Assembly: GCA_005880345.1 (NCBI GenBank)
Contig: VBGE01000215.1
Location: 1-12,695, forward strand
DNA: 12,695 nucleotides
Direction: 5' to 3'
DNA from: Chloroflexota bacterium
Lineage (GTDB): Bacteria > Chloroflexota > Dormibacteria > Dormibacterales > Dormibacteraceae
Shown: positions 1-7,193 of the stretch, one piece after another
Layout of the letters: every line of letters begins with the position of its first letter
Position numbering within the stretch: the first letter of the stretch is position 1
Notes under the pieces: model-generated
Told to the model about the DNA's origin: nothing
Databases searched by the model: none
The model's input: the letters and a program-made list of their open reading frames with translations, nothing else
Position numbers and translations under genes: made by a program

Positions 1-298
1 GAAGATCTCCCGGCGATGGGTACGCTAGGGGCGACATGAGATCTAGCAGTCGATAAGCTTTCGACTGAGACAACCCTACGGAATGACCCAGTCGATTCAC
101 CCTTGAGAAGATTGTCCCTCGTTCGTTCAGGGCTGACACATGCGGTCAAATTCGCCGTTTAGGCGCCGTCATCAGCATCGTGGCGTCGACGGCCACGCTT
201 GAGCTGGCTCCCGGGGCTAAGCGCCGGGCCTGCGTGACCAGCGGCCCGTTGAATAGAGGCGGCGGGAGGCGGTCGACGAGGCCCGGTGCTCAAGGTCC
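1..298. other. Non-coding left edge
   Basis: I see no convincing gene here. There are two small inverted repeats: one at 210-228 (CCCGGGGC, a three-base loop, GCGCCGGG, one mismatch) and a weaker CCCT/AGGG pair near 116-132. Neither is followed by a T-run, so I do not call a terminator. The frame of the next gene has a TAG at 254-256, so that gene cannot begin earlier than 257. Confidence 0.4.
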
Positions 299-1258
299 TT
301 GTGCGGGAAACGTGATTTCACCGTCTTGTGGACGCACGTGGCCCGAGATTGGGTGAGCGCCCACGCCTCGCCTCAGCGCTTAGGAGTGCGGCGCCTGCGA
401 CGCGCTACATTGCGGAGCACGTACTCGAAAGACGAAGCCGAACTACAACGAGCGCTCGAGCGAGTGCGTCGGGCACTGCTGCCTGACGAAATGGAGGTTG
501 CCCTGGACCGACTATCGCAATGGCCAGGCAATGCCGGGATCCGGCCCGTGTTGGTGGAGCGCTACCTTGCGCTGACGGGTAGCCGGCGGCGAGACGCGGA
601 CGGCCGCCTTCGCTGGTTGCTGCTTCGCGCTCTTCAGGGCCTCGCGACGGCGGCCGACGTACCACTCCTCTTGGATGCGACGCGAAGATTCGAGTACCTG
701 CCGCAGTCTCTTGAAGAGGTTGCCCATGGGATCCGGGCGGAGGGGCTTCACCGCCTACTCGAGCTAGATCGTGACCTTGCACTTTGGCGGGCGATCGAAT
801 TGCTCGCCGACGGCCACGATAACCTGGTGACCGGCGAACCGGCGCGCACCGCGGTGCGCGTCCTCGGCTCCACGGGAGAGTTGGCTCTGCTCTACGGAAT
901 CGCGCTCGACAACCCCTACGGCCTGCCGCCGGCAGCCCGGGCGGAGTCATTGCTTTGGCTTGACGGACTCCCGGAGGACCGGCTCCGGACAGTCGTCGAT
1001 CGATTCCTCGCGCGGGACGAGCCAAACTTGCTCCTGGCAGTGATCGAACTCGGGATCGAACGTCGAGGCGGCTGGCTGGAGGACATGTTGATAGACGGAC
1101 TTCTCGCTACCTCGCACGTGGATGCGTTCCGGTACGCAATTCTCGAAGCCATCGCCCGTCATCGCCTGGATCTGGTCGAGCGGCTTAGCCGTCGACTTAA
1201 CTCGAAGGGACAGGCCCAAAAGCTTGCCATGCTGCACGAGCTTCGGCTGGCGACATAG
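299..1258 (+). CDS. Helical-repeat protein of unknown function
   Basis: Unrecognised protein of up to 319 residues. From about residue 45 it is almost entirely Leu/Ala/Arg/Glu-rich amphipathic helix, with short helix pairs separated by Gly, Pro or Asp, which resembles HEAT-like or other alpha-solenoid proteins that act as protein-binding scaffolds. I see no signal peptide, membrane segment or catalytic motif. The longest reading starts at TTG 299, but its first 30-40 residues are basic and poorly structured. GTG at 338, 353 or 386 (the last after a TAGGA-like sequence) or ATG 491 are alternative starts, and no ribosome binding site decides. The frame stays open for nearly 1 kb and its composition is protein-like. 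The solenoid reading is inference from residue pattern. It stands alone, with non-coding DNA on both sides. Confidence 0.65.
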   Translation: MCGKRDFTVLWTHVARDWVSAHASPQRLGVRRLRRATLRSTYSKDEAELQRALERVRRALLPDEMEVALDRLSQWPGNAGIRPVLVERYLALTGSRRRDADGRLRWLLLRALQGLATAADVPLLLDATRRFEYLPQSLEEVAHGIRAEGLHRLLELDRDLALWRAIELLADGHDNLVTGEPARTAVRVLGSTGELALLYGIALDNPYGLPPAARAESLLWLDGLPEDRLRTVVDRFLARDEPNLLLAVIELGIERRGGWLEDMLIDGLLATSHVDAFRYAILEAIARHRLDLVERLSRRLNSKGQAQKLAMLHELRLAT

Positions 1259-1324
1259 CGGCTTAGTGCGTACCCCGGTTCGTGACCCCACCCTGTCACA
1301 GATGTGTCACGCACTCGGGGAACC

Positions 1325-1416
1325 AGGAGGATACGGGAGGATACCCGAGGACACGACGGCGAGTGGAATCGAGCGCAGGAGGACACTGAAGGAAACGGCG
1401 GGACACAGGAGGACAC
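1325..1416. repeat. Array of seven degenerate 10-base repeats
   Basis: Units of consensus AGGAGGACAC lie head to tail with a strict 10-base period in two blocks. Block one is 1325-1334, 1335-1344 and 1345-1354. Block two is 1377-1386, 1387-1396, 1397-1406 and 1407-1416. Copies 1377-1386 and 1407-1416 are identical, and the others keep the central GG and final AC best. The blocks are separated by 22 bases. A 10-base period is close to one helical turn, so bound proteins would sit on one face of the DNA. Tandem sites of this kind are known as arm-type sites of tyrosine integrases and as regulator arrays. The match to Shine-Dalgarno sequence (AGGAGG) may be incidental. Confidence 0.7.
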
Positions 1417-1429
1417 GACATGCGCAGGG

Positions 1430-1441
1430 TTCGGGACCGTG
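1430..1441 (+). other. Candidate att core matching tRNA-Pro anticodon loop
   Basis: TTCGGGACCGTG is identical to the anticodon loop plus 3' anticodon stem of the tRNA-Pro(CGG) remnant at 12168-12179, and both are preceded by GCAG plus two variable bases. The five bases before it (CAGGG) could pair with the last five (CCGTG) with one mismatch, giving an anticodon-arm-like hairpin. No D-arm, T-arm or acceptor stem is present here, so it is not a tRNA gene. A 12-base match by itself can occur by chance in a window of this size. Confidence 0.35.
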
Positions 1442-1520
1442 CGACTGCATAGATTCGGACCGCCGCATTGGAAGTGAAGACTGCTTTGACAGCCAAGCTG
1501 ACAGCCAACTTCGCGCACAG

Positions 1521-2063
1521 ATGCGCATGGTGGGCTGGGTCACGACGAATCTGGGTCGCGACGCTAGGCTGGCCGAAATCGCGGCCTCAGCCGCCACCGA
1601 TGCAGCTTTGCACGGCCGAGGATTCAACAGCGCCGCCGAAGCGGCTCGGACCGCGTGGGCCGATGGAGCCAAGCGATCCTCAAGTGATCAGCGCTCGATG
1701 CCGATGGCGCAGCCAGGCGCGAACCGGGCCCGGCCACTTTTCTACACCTCAATTGCCGCGGTGATTGGGATCTTGGTCTACCCCATCGTGTTCGGAGTCG
1801 CCATGGCGCATTTGATGCTATTTGCGCCGCTGGTCGTCACGCTGGTCGCCGGGTTTGCGCTTGGTCTGCTCTCTCGAAGCTGGCGTATCGCCATTGTCTG
1901 TAGTTGGTTCATCGTGCTTGTCGGTGTCGTTGGAACCCTACCTGCCTTGGTCCCTCTGTATGGCGGTATCGAACTCGACCTGCCTCTGGCATTGCTGGTC
2001 GGCGGGCCCGGAGGTGCGGCCGTCGGTGGCTTCTTGGGAGCTAGGCTGAGGCGCGCCAACTAG
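1521..2063 (+). CDS. Putative small multi-span membrane protein
   Basis: Unrecognised. From ATG 1521 it has 180 residues. The first ~70 are Ala-rich and soluble. From about residue 70 there are three to four hydrophobic stretches, which start near an RPLFYTS sequence and end in a Gly-rich helix (GGPGGAAVGGFLGA) followed by a basic tail, so an inner-membrane protein is likely. The frame is open back to 1122, but that part overlaps the previous gene, crosses the 10-base repeat array and does not look like protein. ATG 1527 or ATG 1698 (121 residues, nearly only the membrane part) are alternative starts, and none has a clear ribosome binding site. No conserved motif suggests a function. I am fairly sure of the membrane part and unsure of the N-terminus. 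Confidence 0.45.
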   Translation: MRMVGWVTTNLGRDARLAEIAASAATDAALHGRGFNSAAEAARTAWADGAKRSSSDQRSMPMAQPGANRARPLFYTSIAAVIGILVYPIVFGVAMAHLMLFAPLVVTLVAGFALGLLSRSWRIAIVCSWFIVLVGVVGTLPALVPLYGGIELDLPLALLVGGPGGAAVGGFLGARLRRAN

Positions 2064-2445
2064 TCTTCAGGAGCCCGAGCACGCCAACGAGTTCGCCCTA
2101 GGGAGTTCAGATAGTGTCCCGTCGCCCCGACCAAAATCGAGTTCAAAATTGGCGATTTCGCTTGCTCTGCGGAGCCGCTGTATCACGGCCGGATCACAAA
2201 TTTTCCGACAAGTCACCCGGGTTGTAGCTCATTAGGGGTGGGTCGCCAGCGGATCTGAACTCGCGCGTCACCAAGCGGAGGCCGAGGTAGGTACCGCATT
2301 TGTGGCTGTATCAAAGGACCGTGAGGCGCCCAGTTTTGAAACCGAAGCTCGTTCCACCGAAGTCAGGACACCCCTGACACTCCACGAAACCCAGGGAGGG
2401 GCCGTCCGGACGGTCGTGCGGTGAGCGCGATGGCCGGACAAAGAA
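2064..2445. other. Intergenic stretch, nothing assigned
   Basis: I find no protein-like frame on either strand in these 382 bases. There is an AT-rich patch around 2143-2160 with a loose inverted repeat (AAATCG ... CGATTT). A D-arm-like TAGCTCATTAGG around 2225-2236 has no accompanying anticodon arm or T-arm and is not a tRNA. The promoter of the following membrane-protein gene may lie here, but I cannot place it. Confidence 0.35.
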
Positions 2446-3333
2446 GTGTGCCCCCCAGCCGCGTGCCTGAGCGTAGGATCGGGCAACAAAGCATTGTCGG
2501 TCAACCTCAAGTCTGGCTGGGCGATCAACTTGTGGATTGCCGCTGGAATTGAGATGGTTGGCCTAGCAGGCGCCTCCATGTGCGCTCTTCTTAGTCCGGC
2601 GATGACGTTGTCAGTCGAAGGATCGGTCGACGTAGTCGGCTCGTCTTTCGTCACTGTCGCCCCAACCGAAATCGAGATCAATTACGTCGACCTGCCGGTA
2701 AAGCTTGAGTACGGTCAGCAGGTTCGCATCGTCTATGTGGACGCAGGGGCACATGGATGGAGCGCGCTGTTTATCACCGTTAAGCCGGGCAGCGCCGATT
2801 ACGTAACGCCGGACGGCCGCGATTACCAGCAAAAGCAAGAAGTCGCTCGGTTCACACGTGCGGGTCTGTTGGCAGGATTGGCCATAGCGGCCTCCGCAGC
2901 CATCGGGGCCATCGTGCTCGGCCTTCGCCGCCGGGCGCCGGCAGTTGTAATCGCGACAGTCGCAGCCCCCTGGACGCTGCTTGGCAGCGTCCCGGCCATC
3001 ATCAATCTGGCTTCACTTCAAGCCGATCGTTCCGTTGAAAACCCCGCCTCTCTCGTCTGGCTGAGCGCTGTCCTCGTGACCCTGACGGCCAGCGCCGTGG
3101 GCCTACTGCGACACGAACCGGGATCCAGAATCCTCCTCGGCACAATCGCGTTAGCGGTTGCCACCAGCGTTGCGTGGTTCGCCGGGTGGATCAGCTATTT
3201 CTCTGACTTCAGTGGGCTTGTACCGCGAGCTAAATTGGTTCGTGATGTGGCCCAGATGTGCTCCTACGCGAGCGCCGCGTTTATTCATACACGTTTCTTT
3301 ACGGGCAACGACGCCACTCGAGTCGCGTCCTGA
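2446..3333 (+). CDS. Five-span membrane protein with one exported domain
   Basis: Unrecognised, 295 residues from GTG 2446; TTG 2494 is another possible start and neither has a clear ribosome binding site. Hydrophobic segments lie at about 28-50, 138-160, 166-191, 202-222 and 229-251. Between the first and second is a soluble stretch of about 85 residues (52-137) with alternating hydrophobic residues typical of beta strands (for example EIEINYVDLPVKLEYG), likely a small beta domain outside the membrane. The RRR after the second segment and the basic C-terminal tail fit cytoplasmic loops. The layout resembles actinobacterial DUF-type membrane proteins with one exported loop, but I cannot name a family. 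It is separated from both neighbours by more than 250 bases, so it is probably transcribed alone. Confidence 0.6.
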   Translation: MCPPAACLSVGSGNKALSVNLKSGWAINLWIAAGIEMVGLAGASMCALLSPAMTLSVEGSVDVVGSSFVTVAPTEIEINYVDLPVKLEYGQQVRIVYVDAGAHGWSALFITVKPGSADYVTPDGRDYQQKQEVARFTRAGLLAGLAIAASAAIGAIVLGLRRRAPAVVIATVAAPWTLLGSVPAIINLASLQADRSVENPASLVWLSAVLVTLTASAVGLLRHEPGSRILLGTIALAVATSVAWFAGWISYFSDFSGLVPRAKLVRDVAQMCSYASAAFIHTRFFTGNDATRVAS

Positions 3334-3599
3334 TGCACGGAAGATGTTTAGCTGCAGCTTGACCACAAGACGACATTGCACCAGCTTCCATGCGGGTGAG
3401 AGCTCCGATTGCACCTCACGGCGGTGGCGAATGGACGTGCGCCCTCTCTCGCGTGGGCAGTGAGGATTTCGAACCGGCAGATGCAAAGTGCTGGGCGAAT
3501 GTCGCTCTGACTGGGAATCTATGGCCAGATCAAGAATCTGTGTGACAAGCGCTATCTAAACCACCTCATCGACTTGGTGATTCAGAATCCGGGTGACGA
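3334..3599. other. Intergenic stretch before the M16 gene
   Basis: Nothing is firmly identified. A frame from 3511 to about 3627 reads rather like protein (it includes YLNHLIDLVIQNPGDE) but has no upstream start and ends just inside the next gene. It could be a remnant or chance. The M16 frame itself has a TGA at 3594-3596, so it cannot extend upstream. Confidence 0.3.
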
Positions 3600-5015
3600 G
3601 TGCGCAGGATCAAGTTGCGCGCCGAGCTGATCTTCAGGGTGGGGCAGGTGGACGAAGCCTTGCCGCGCCGTGGCATCACGCACATGGTCGAGCACCTGGC
3701 TATGCACTTTCGATCGCACCGACCCGATTGGTGGCGAACCCATGCAACGGTTGAGCCGTTCGTGACCCGATTCAATGTCAGGGGTGAGCCAGGCGACATA
3801 TCGAGCTTCTTCTCTCAGCTGGCCGCAAGCCTGTCCGAGCTGCCGGTAGAACGGTTGCCGACCGAGCTGGGCGTCCTGCGCACCGAGGCCGCCACTTCAA
3901 GTGGCGGATCGGTCAAAGAAATCTGGAGCCATAGATTTGGGGCTCGGGGTCTTGGTCTCTCGGATTATCGGGAGTTCGGACTCAATTGGCTCGGACCCCG
4001 CGACGTACGCGCGTGGGCCGAGGAGCGATTCAACGCAGGAAACGCGGTGCTGTGGATCAGCGGCGAAGTTCCAGCCGACCTACGTTTGCCCCTCAGGCCG
4101 GGAAGTCGGTTTCCACGGCCACAGGTCAATCCTCTGGAGCAGGCAACTCCAGCCTTCTACCACCAGGGAAACACAGGGGTCGCACTGTCCCTGTTGACCA
4201 AGGCCGGCATCACCACCGCATATGTCGTGAGCGAATTGCTTGAGGACCGGATCCGGGCGCGCCTCCGCCACGCCGAAGCGCTCGCCTACGAGACCTATGT
4301 CCAGCTCAGGGCAGGCGGGATTACTGCGTTCGCTGATGCGCTTCCAGAAAATGCTGGGCAAGCAGCCGCTTCACTTATCGCGATCGTGCGCGACCTTGCC
4401 GAAAGCGGACATCGAGCCGATGAGCTAGAAAGGGTACTAGCTTCAAATCGCGCTGCTCGAGAGGAGCCGGGCGCCACACTAGAGAGCCTGAACGATGCCG
4501 CTCGGTTTGAGCTTGGGGCTGTGACCAGTACGATTTCCTGGGACGACTACGACAGAGAAGCCAGAGCGCTGACCGCTTCAGAGGTTGCCCGAGCGACCGA
4601 AGCAGCCTTGTCTACAGCGCTGCTCGCGATCCCGGAGGACGTGCCGTTCGCCATCGACGGATTCACGCCGCTGCCCGAAGCAAATGGGCGGACTTTCGCA
4701 GGGAGTCGCGTGATCGCCGCACCAGGCGCCGGCAAAGACTCTGTCATCGACTACTCAGACGAGGGTGTCTCGATTAGCTTGGCCGACGGGACGACCGACG
4801 GATTCGGTTGGCAGGACATCGCAGCGGCCCTGTGGTGGAGCGATGGCACTAGAGCTCTCCTTGGACTGGACGGGTCTGCCCGCCGCATCGTCCCCAAGGA
4901 TTGGGCACACCCAGAGGCTCTTTTCGAAGCCATCCGAGTCCGCGTGCCTGCAGACCGGTGGGTGCCGATGGACGAACCTGCGACGTCGCGTCCACCAGAT
5001 GAGCAGAGGCTGTGA
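3600..5015 (+). CDS. M16 family (insulinase-like) zinc metallopeptidase
   Basis: A 471-residue protein of the pitrilysin/insulinase M16 family, which hydrolyses peptides in a clamshell made of two related domains. The zinc motif HxxEH is intact: H28, E31 and H32 in the sequence GITHMVEHLAM. E96 in GVLRTEAA is the likely third ligand; its distance from H32 (64 residues) is shorter than the roughly 75 usual in the family, so the loop after the motif is trimmed. Residues ~110-160 match the M16 pattern leading to 'NAVLWISGEVP', and ~180-345 look like the second, non-catalytic M16 domain. Residues ~380-460 (IDYSDEGVSISLADG, then WQDIAAALWW) resemble a bacterial PH-like domain. GTG 3600 follows an in-frame TGA, and the usual first beta strand of the family is missing, so the N-terminus is short and may be truncated. 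There is no signal peptide, so a cytoplasmic location is likely. Confidence 0.75.
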   Translation: MRRIKLRAELIFRVGQVDEALPRRGITHMVEHLAMHFRSHRPDWWRTHATVEPFVTRFNVRGEPGDISSFFSQLAASLSELPVERLPTELGVLRTEAATSSGGSVKEIWSHRFGARGLGLSDYREFGLNWLGPRDVRAWAEERFNAGNAVLWISGEVPADLRLPLRPGSRFPRPQVNPLEQATPAFYHQGNTGVALSLLTKAGITTAYVVSELLEDRIRARLRHAEALAYETYVQLRAGGITAFADALPENAGQAAASLIAIVRDLAESGHRADELERVLASNRAAREEPGATLESLNDAARFELGAVTSTISWDDYDREARALTASEVARATEAALSTALLAIPEDVPFAIDGFTPLPEANGRTFAGSRVIAAPGAGKDSVIDYSDEGVSISLADGTTDGFGWQDIAAALWWSDGTRALLGLDGSARRIVPKDWAHPEALFEAIRVRVPADRWVPMDEPATSRPPDEQRL

Positions 5016-5348
5016 GCCCAGCACGTCTAGGGCTCGGCATGGTTCGCGCGGTTGCCGCACTACGACAGACTGTCCCGGTCAGTACAAGGCGGGCTTAGGC
5101 AATGAGTTCAACCTGATGATCTGGAGTCCCACCAATGACATTTCGACGACACCAAGCGGATCGGCGACCTACAAGAACGACGCGATACCACGGCGACTCG
5201 CAGGCCGACGCATCACGTTTGTCTGAATAATGTCGGAGGCGTTCCTGTGTGCGGGCTCGCGCAACGTAATCACGTCTGCTTGTGAGTGCCGTCATCTTGC
5301 TCAGCAGAAGGGAGGCCATCTCCTCGGACCTTGCTGCGTCAAGGCCCC
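5016..5348. other. Convergent intergenic stretch
   Basis: This lies between two genes that end toward each other. A small inverted repeat GAGCCC (5014-5019) / GGGCTC (5030-5035) overlaps the stop of the M16 gene but lacks a T-run. A frame ending at 5226 gives about 45 protein-like residues from about 5092 (including NEFNLMIWSPTNDISTT), but it has no good start or ribosome binding site, so I do not call it a gene. Confidence 0.35.
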
Positions 5349-6137
5349 TCACCGCAGTGTCCAGCCGCCGTCGACGGCGACGGTCTGGCCGACGACAAAC
5401 GACGAGGCGTCGCTGGCGAGGAAGACCAGCGCTCCATTCAGCTCCTCCAGTCGCCCCACGCGACCCATCGGTGTGCGCCGCTCGATCCAATTGACCTGCC
5501 GGGGATCCTGGAGCTGACCTGTCATCTCGCTGGGAAACCAGCCCGGCGCGATGGCGTTGACGCGCACGCCACGTGCCGCCCACTGCGCACCAAGCTCGCG
5601 CGTAAGCCCTACGACCCCTGATTTCGGTGCGACGTATCCAGCCAGCGGGTAGCGCTCGGAGAGAGATCCGAAGCCAGCCACGGAAGCGATGTTCACGATG
5701 CTGCCCCGACCCGCCGGCAGCATGACTCGAGCTGCCTCGCGGCAGCCAATAAAGACTGCGGTGAGGTTTACCCGGATGACGCGCTCGAAGTCCGCCAGTG
5801 ATTCCATCTCGGCCGGACCGCCGTCGATCACGCCGGCGTTGTTAACCATCACGTCCAGGCGGCCGAATCGGTCGACAGCCCTGTCGACGAGCAGGCCGAC
5901 AGCCGCCTCATCCGCGACGTCGGTCGGCACCGCCTCCGCCTGGTCGGCGCCGAGCTCATCGGCCAGCGCGCGCAGGCGCTCCGCGCGCCGGCCGGCAAGC
6001 ACCACCTTCGCGCCGCTCTTAGCAAGAACCCGCGCGAAGTTGGCGCCCAATCCTGACGATGCGCCGGTGACGATCGCGACGCGTCCATTGAGGTCCGACT
6101 GCAGATACGTACTCTCGGTGAAGATCGCAGCCATCAT
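5349..6137 (-). CDS. Short-chain dehydrogenase/reductase (classical SDR)
   Basis: A 262-residue classical SDR, a cytoplasmic NAD(P)(H)-dependent oxidoreductase with a Rossmann fold. Everything expected is present: the cofactor loop TGASSGLG (24-31), an Arg pair at 50-51 after the second strand that favours NADPH, D73, NNAG at 99-102, N124, catalytic S152, and Y168/K172 in YVAPK. The C-terminus VGQTVAVDGGWT is typical. Length is normal for the family. It is closest in style to 3-oxoacyl-ACP reductase (FabG)-like or gluconate 5-dehydrogenase-like members, but the substrate cannot be told from sequence. ATG 6137 is preceded in frame by TAG, so the start is there or at the adjacent ATG 6134. It follows the lipoprotein gene on the same strand after 197 bases and may have its own promoter. 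Confidence 0.93.
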   Translation of the reverse strand: MMAAIFTESTYLQSDLNGRVAIVTGASSGLGANFARVLAKSGAKVVLAGRRAERLRALADELGADQAEAVPTDVADEAAVGLLVDRAVDRFGRLDVMVNNAGVIDGGPAEMESLADFERVIRVNLTAVFIGCREAARVMLPAGRGSIVNIASVAGFGSLSERYPLAGYVAPKSGVVGLTRELGAQWAARGVRVNAIAPGWFPSEMTGQLQDPRQVNWIERRTPMGRVGRLEELNGALVFLASDASSFVVGQTVAVDGGWTLR

Positions 6138-6334
6138 GACCTAACTTGGTCTAGCTCAACGGCTCCAGCAAATAGACGAACGCGGGATCACACAGCTCAA
6201 TTTGCAGCGAGGTGCCGGGCAGAGGGACAAGGCCTTGGGGTCGAGTCCCAGAGTGGACTCCATGTTTGGGAGGTCCTCTGGCACTGGGGGTCATCAATCA
6301 TGCGTCGTTCGGCGAGGCGGCACGATTTCAGAGG
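6138..6334. other. Gap between SDR and lipoprotein genes
   Basis: A perfect 6-base inverted repeat, GAGTCC (6243-6248) and GGACTC (6255-6260), with a six-base loop, lies downstream of the lipoprotein stop and upstream of the SDR start as read on the minus strand. No T-run follows on either strand, so it is not a standard terminator. It might be an attenuating hairpin or an operator. Confidence 0.3.
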
Positions 6335-6796
6335 TCACGTTGATAAGTCGACGCAAGCGAGCACCGCATATGTCCCTTGGGCCGTTAGGCCCTGGACGTT
6401 TGCGTTGCCGGCCATTCCGTTAGGTACAACCCACGTGACCATGGCCGATCCACCCGCATCCGGTGCTATGGGTTTGGCGAACGATTGGCTAGGGCCGAGA
6501 GCGAAGAATTGGCAGGCTAGCGGATCCGCATCAACGATGTAGTTGCCGCCTGGCGTGAGTCCGTGGACAGTCGCTTCTAGCGTGACTCCGGTCGATGTCG
6601 TGGCTAACTGAACCGTTCCAGTCACCGTGCTTCCCGGCTCCGGCACGAATGTGAAGATGGTCGCGGTCGAGCTGGGCGACGCCGTGGGGCTCGGTGGGCT
6701 GGCCCTAGGCGAAGACGTTCTTGCGGTCGAGCCAGGCGCGCTTCCGCACGCTGTCAACAGGAACGCGGCAACAAGTGCCGTATACGTTTTGCGCAT
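6335..6796 (-). CDS. Lipoprotein with a small beta-rich domain
   Basis: A 153-residue predicted lipoprotein of unknown function. MRKTYTALVAAFLLTAC is a classic lipoprotein signal: basic start, hydrophobic core, lipobox LTAC with C17 as the lipidation site. Residues ~18-47 are a Ser/Thr/Pro/Ala linker, then ~48-153 form a probable beta-sandwich with C95 and C148 as a possible disulfide. In outline it recalls CHRD- or Cu/Zn-SOD-like sandwiches (LEATVHGLTPGGNYIV), but it lacks a set of metal-binding histidines, so I do not assign it. A longer start at 6865 is possible but lies inside the upstream gene. ATG 6796 is preferred because it begins the signal peptide and overlaps the upstream stop as TAATG, implying translational coupling with the DUF4242-like gene. 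Confidence 0.82.
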   Translation of the reverse strand: MRKTYTALVAAFLLTACGSAPGSTARTSSPRASPPSPTASPSSTATIFTFVPEPGSTVTGTVQLATTSTGVTLEATVHGLTPGGNYIVDADPLACQFFALGPSQSFAKPIAPDAGGSAMVTWVVPNGMAGNANVQGLTAQGTYAVLACVDLST

Positions 6797-7092
6797 TACA
6801 TCGTTGGCGCCTCGATCTGAATTACCTGCAGGATTCGATCGAACCGAAGGCCTGCGTCGTGGCAAGCCTCGGCCACCGTGTGCTCAGAGTCCGCTTCAAA
6901 GAGGCAGAAAGAGACTTCATCTTTGCTAACGAGCATCGCGTGCACACATCTGATCTCGGTGCCCTGAGTAGTGAGCATCACAGCTGCATTGGAGGCGCGG
7001 CGCGTAGTCGCGACGAGTTGCGACTCAGTAACTCCGGGCCAGTAAGTCTCGACCAAGTAGCGATTCAAAGGTGATTGGTCGGTTCCCGTCAT
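6796..7092 (-). CDS. DUF4242-like small protein (nickel-binding relative?)
   Basis: A 98-residue protein from ATG 7092 that resembles the DUF4242 family, which includes small ferredoxin-fold-like actinobacterial proteins such as the nickel-binding SCO4226. The signature is RYLVETYWPGVTESQL at 11-26, then a middle strand (IRCVHAMLVSKDEVSFCLFEA, 47-67) and an EACHDAGLRFDRI helix at 75-87. Recognition is from memory of family pattern; metal binding is not shown here. A longer start at 7191 would run through the divergent promoter region and its extra 33 residues do not fit the family, so ATG 7092 is chosen. It overlaps the downstream lipoprotein gene by one base (TAATG), and its 5' side faces the LuxR-type regulator across 101 bases, so that regulator may control it. 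Confidence 0.78.
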   Translation of the reverse strand: MTGTDQSPLNRYLVETYWPGVTESQLVATTRRASNAAVMLTTQGTEIRCVHAMLVSKDEVSFCLFEADSEHTVAEACHDAGLRFDRILQVIQIEAPTM

Positions 7093-7193
7093 CCGTCGAC
7101 CGTAGGCCCTTTGTACAGCCTTCGCATCGGGCGATTCCCTATCCGCGGATACAAGGAAGTTGGACGGTCGATGGGGCGTACCCTTTTCCAACT
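7093..7193. promoter_or_regulatory. Divergent promoter region with central palindrome
   Basis: These 101 bases separate the minus-strand DUF4242-like/lipoprotein pair from the plus-strand LuxR-type regulator and must hold both promoters. A perfect 12-base palindrome, TATCCGCGGATA, sits at 7140-7151, about 48-53 bases from both starts. An outer inverted pair, TCGACCGT (7096-7103) and ACGGTCGA (7164-7171), surrounds it almost symmetrically. I cannot identify reliable -35/-10 boxes. A palindrome of this size can arise by chance, but the central position makes an operator plausible. Confidence 0.45.

Larger units (their letters stand above)
1259..1520. other. Gene-free stretch with repeat array and att-like core
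   Basis: A nominal reading frame runs through this stretch from 1122, but its translation is low-complexity and unlike a protein and it overlaps the end of the preceding gene, so I treat it as non-coding. It holds a direct-repeat pair TGTCAC at 1294-1299 and 1305-1310, a block of 10-base repeats (1325-1416) and a 12-base match (1430-1441) to the tRNA-Pro fragment at 12168-12179. This combination resembles an integrase attachment region. Confidence 0.45.

Noticed and set aside
210..228. GC-rich hairpin as a terminator
   Set aside because: No T-run on either side and no gene visible upstream in the window.
405..1025. Minus-strand frame opposite the first gene
   Set aside because: Arg/Pro/Ala-rich shadow typical of GC-rich DNA; the plus frame is the one with helical protein character.
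1122..1520. Long N-terminal extension of the 1521-2063 membrane protein
   Set aside because: It overlaps the previous gene by over 130 bases, reads through the 10-base repeat array and has a Thr/Arg/Gly-rich translation unlike a real domain.
2225..2275. tRNA-like D-arm (TAGCTCATTAGG)
   Set aside because: No acceptable anticodon stem, no T33-type loop in register and no T-arm downstream.
6226..6262. tRNA 3'-end-like sequence ending in CCA
   Set aside because: The T-loop has G instead of T at position 54, no anticodon arm or 5' acceptor strand is found, and its CCA is likely coincidence.
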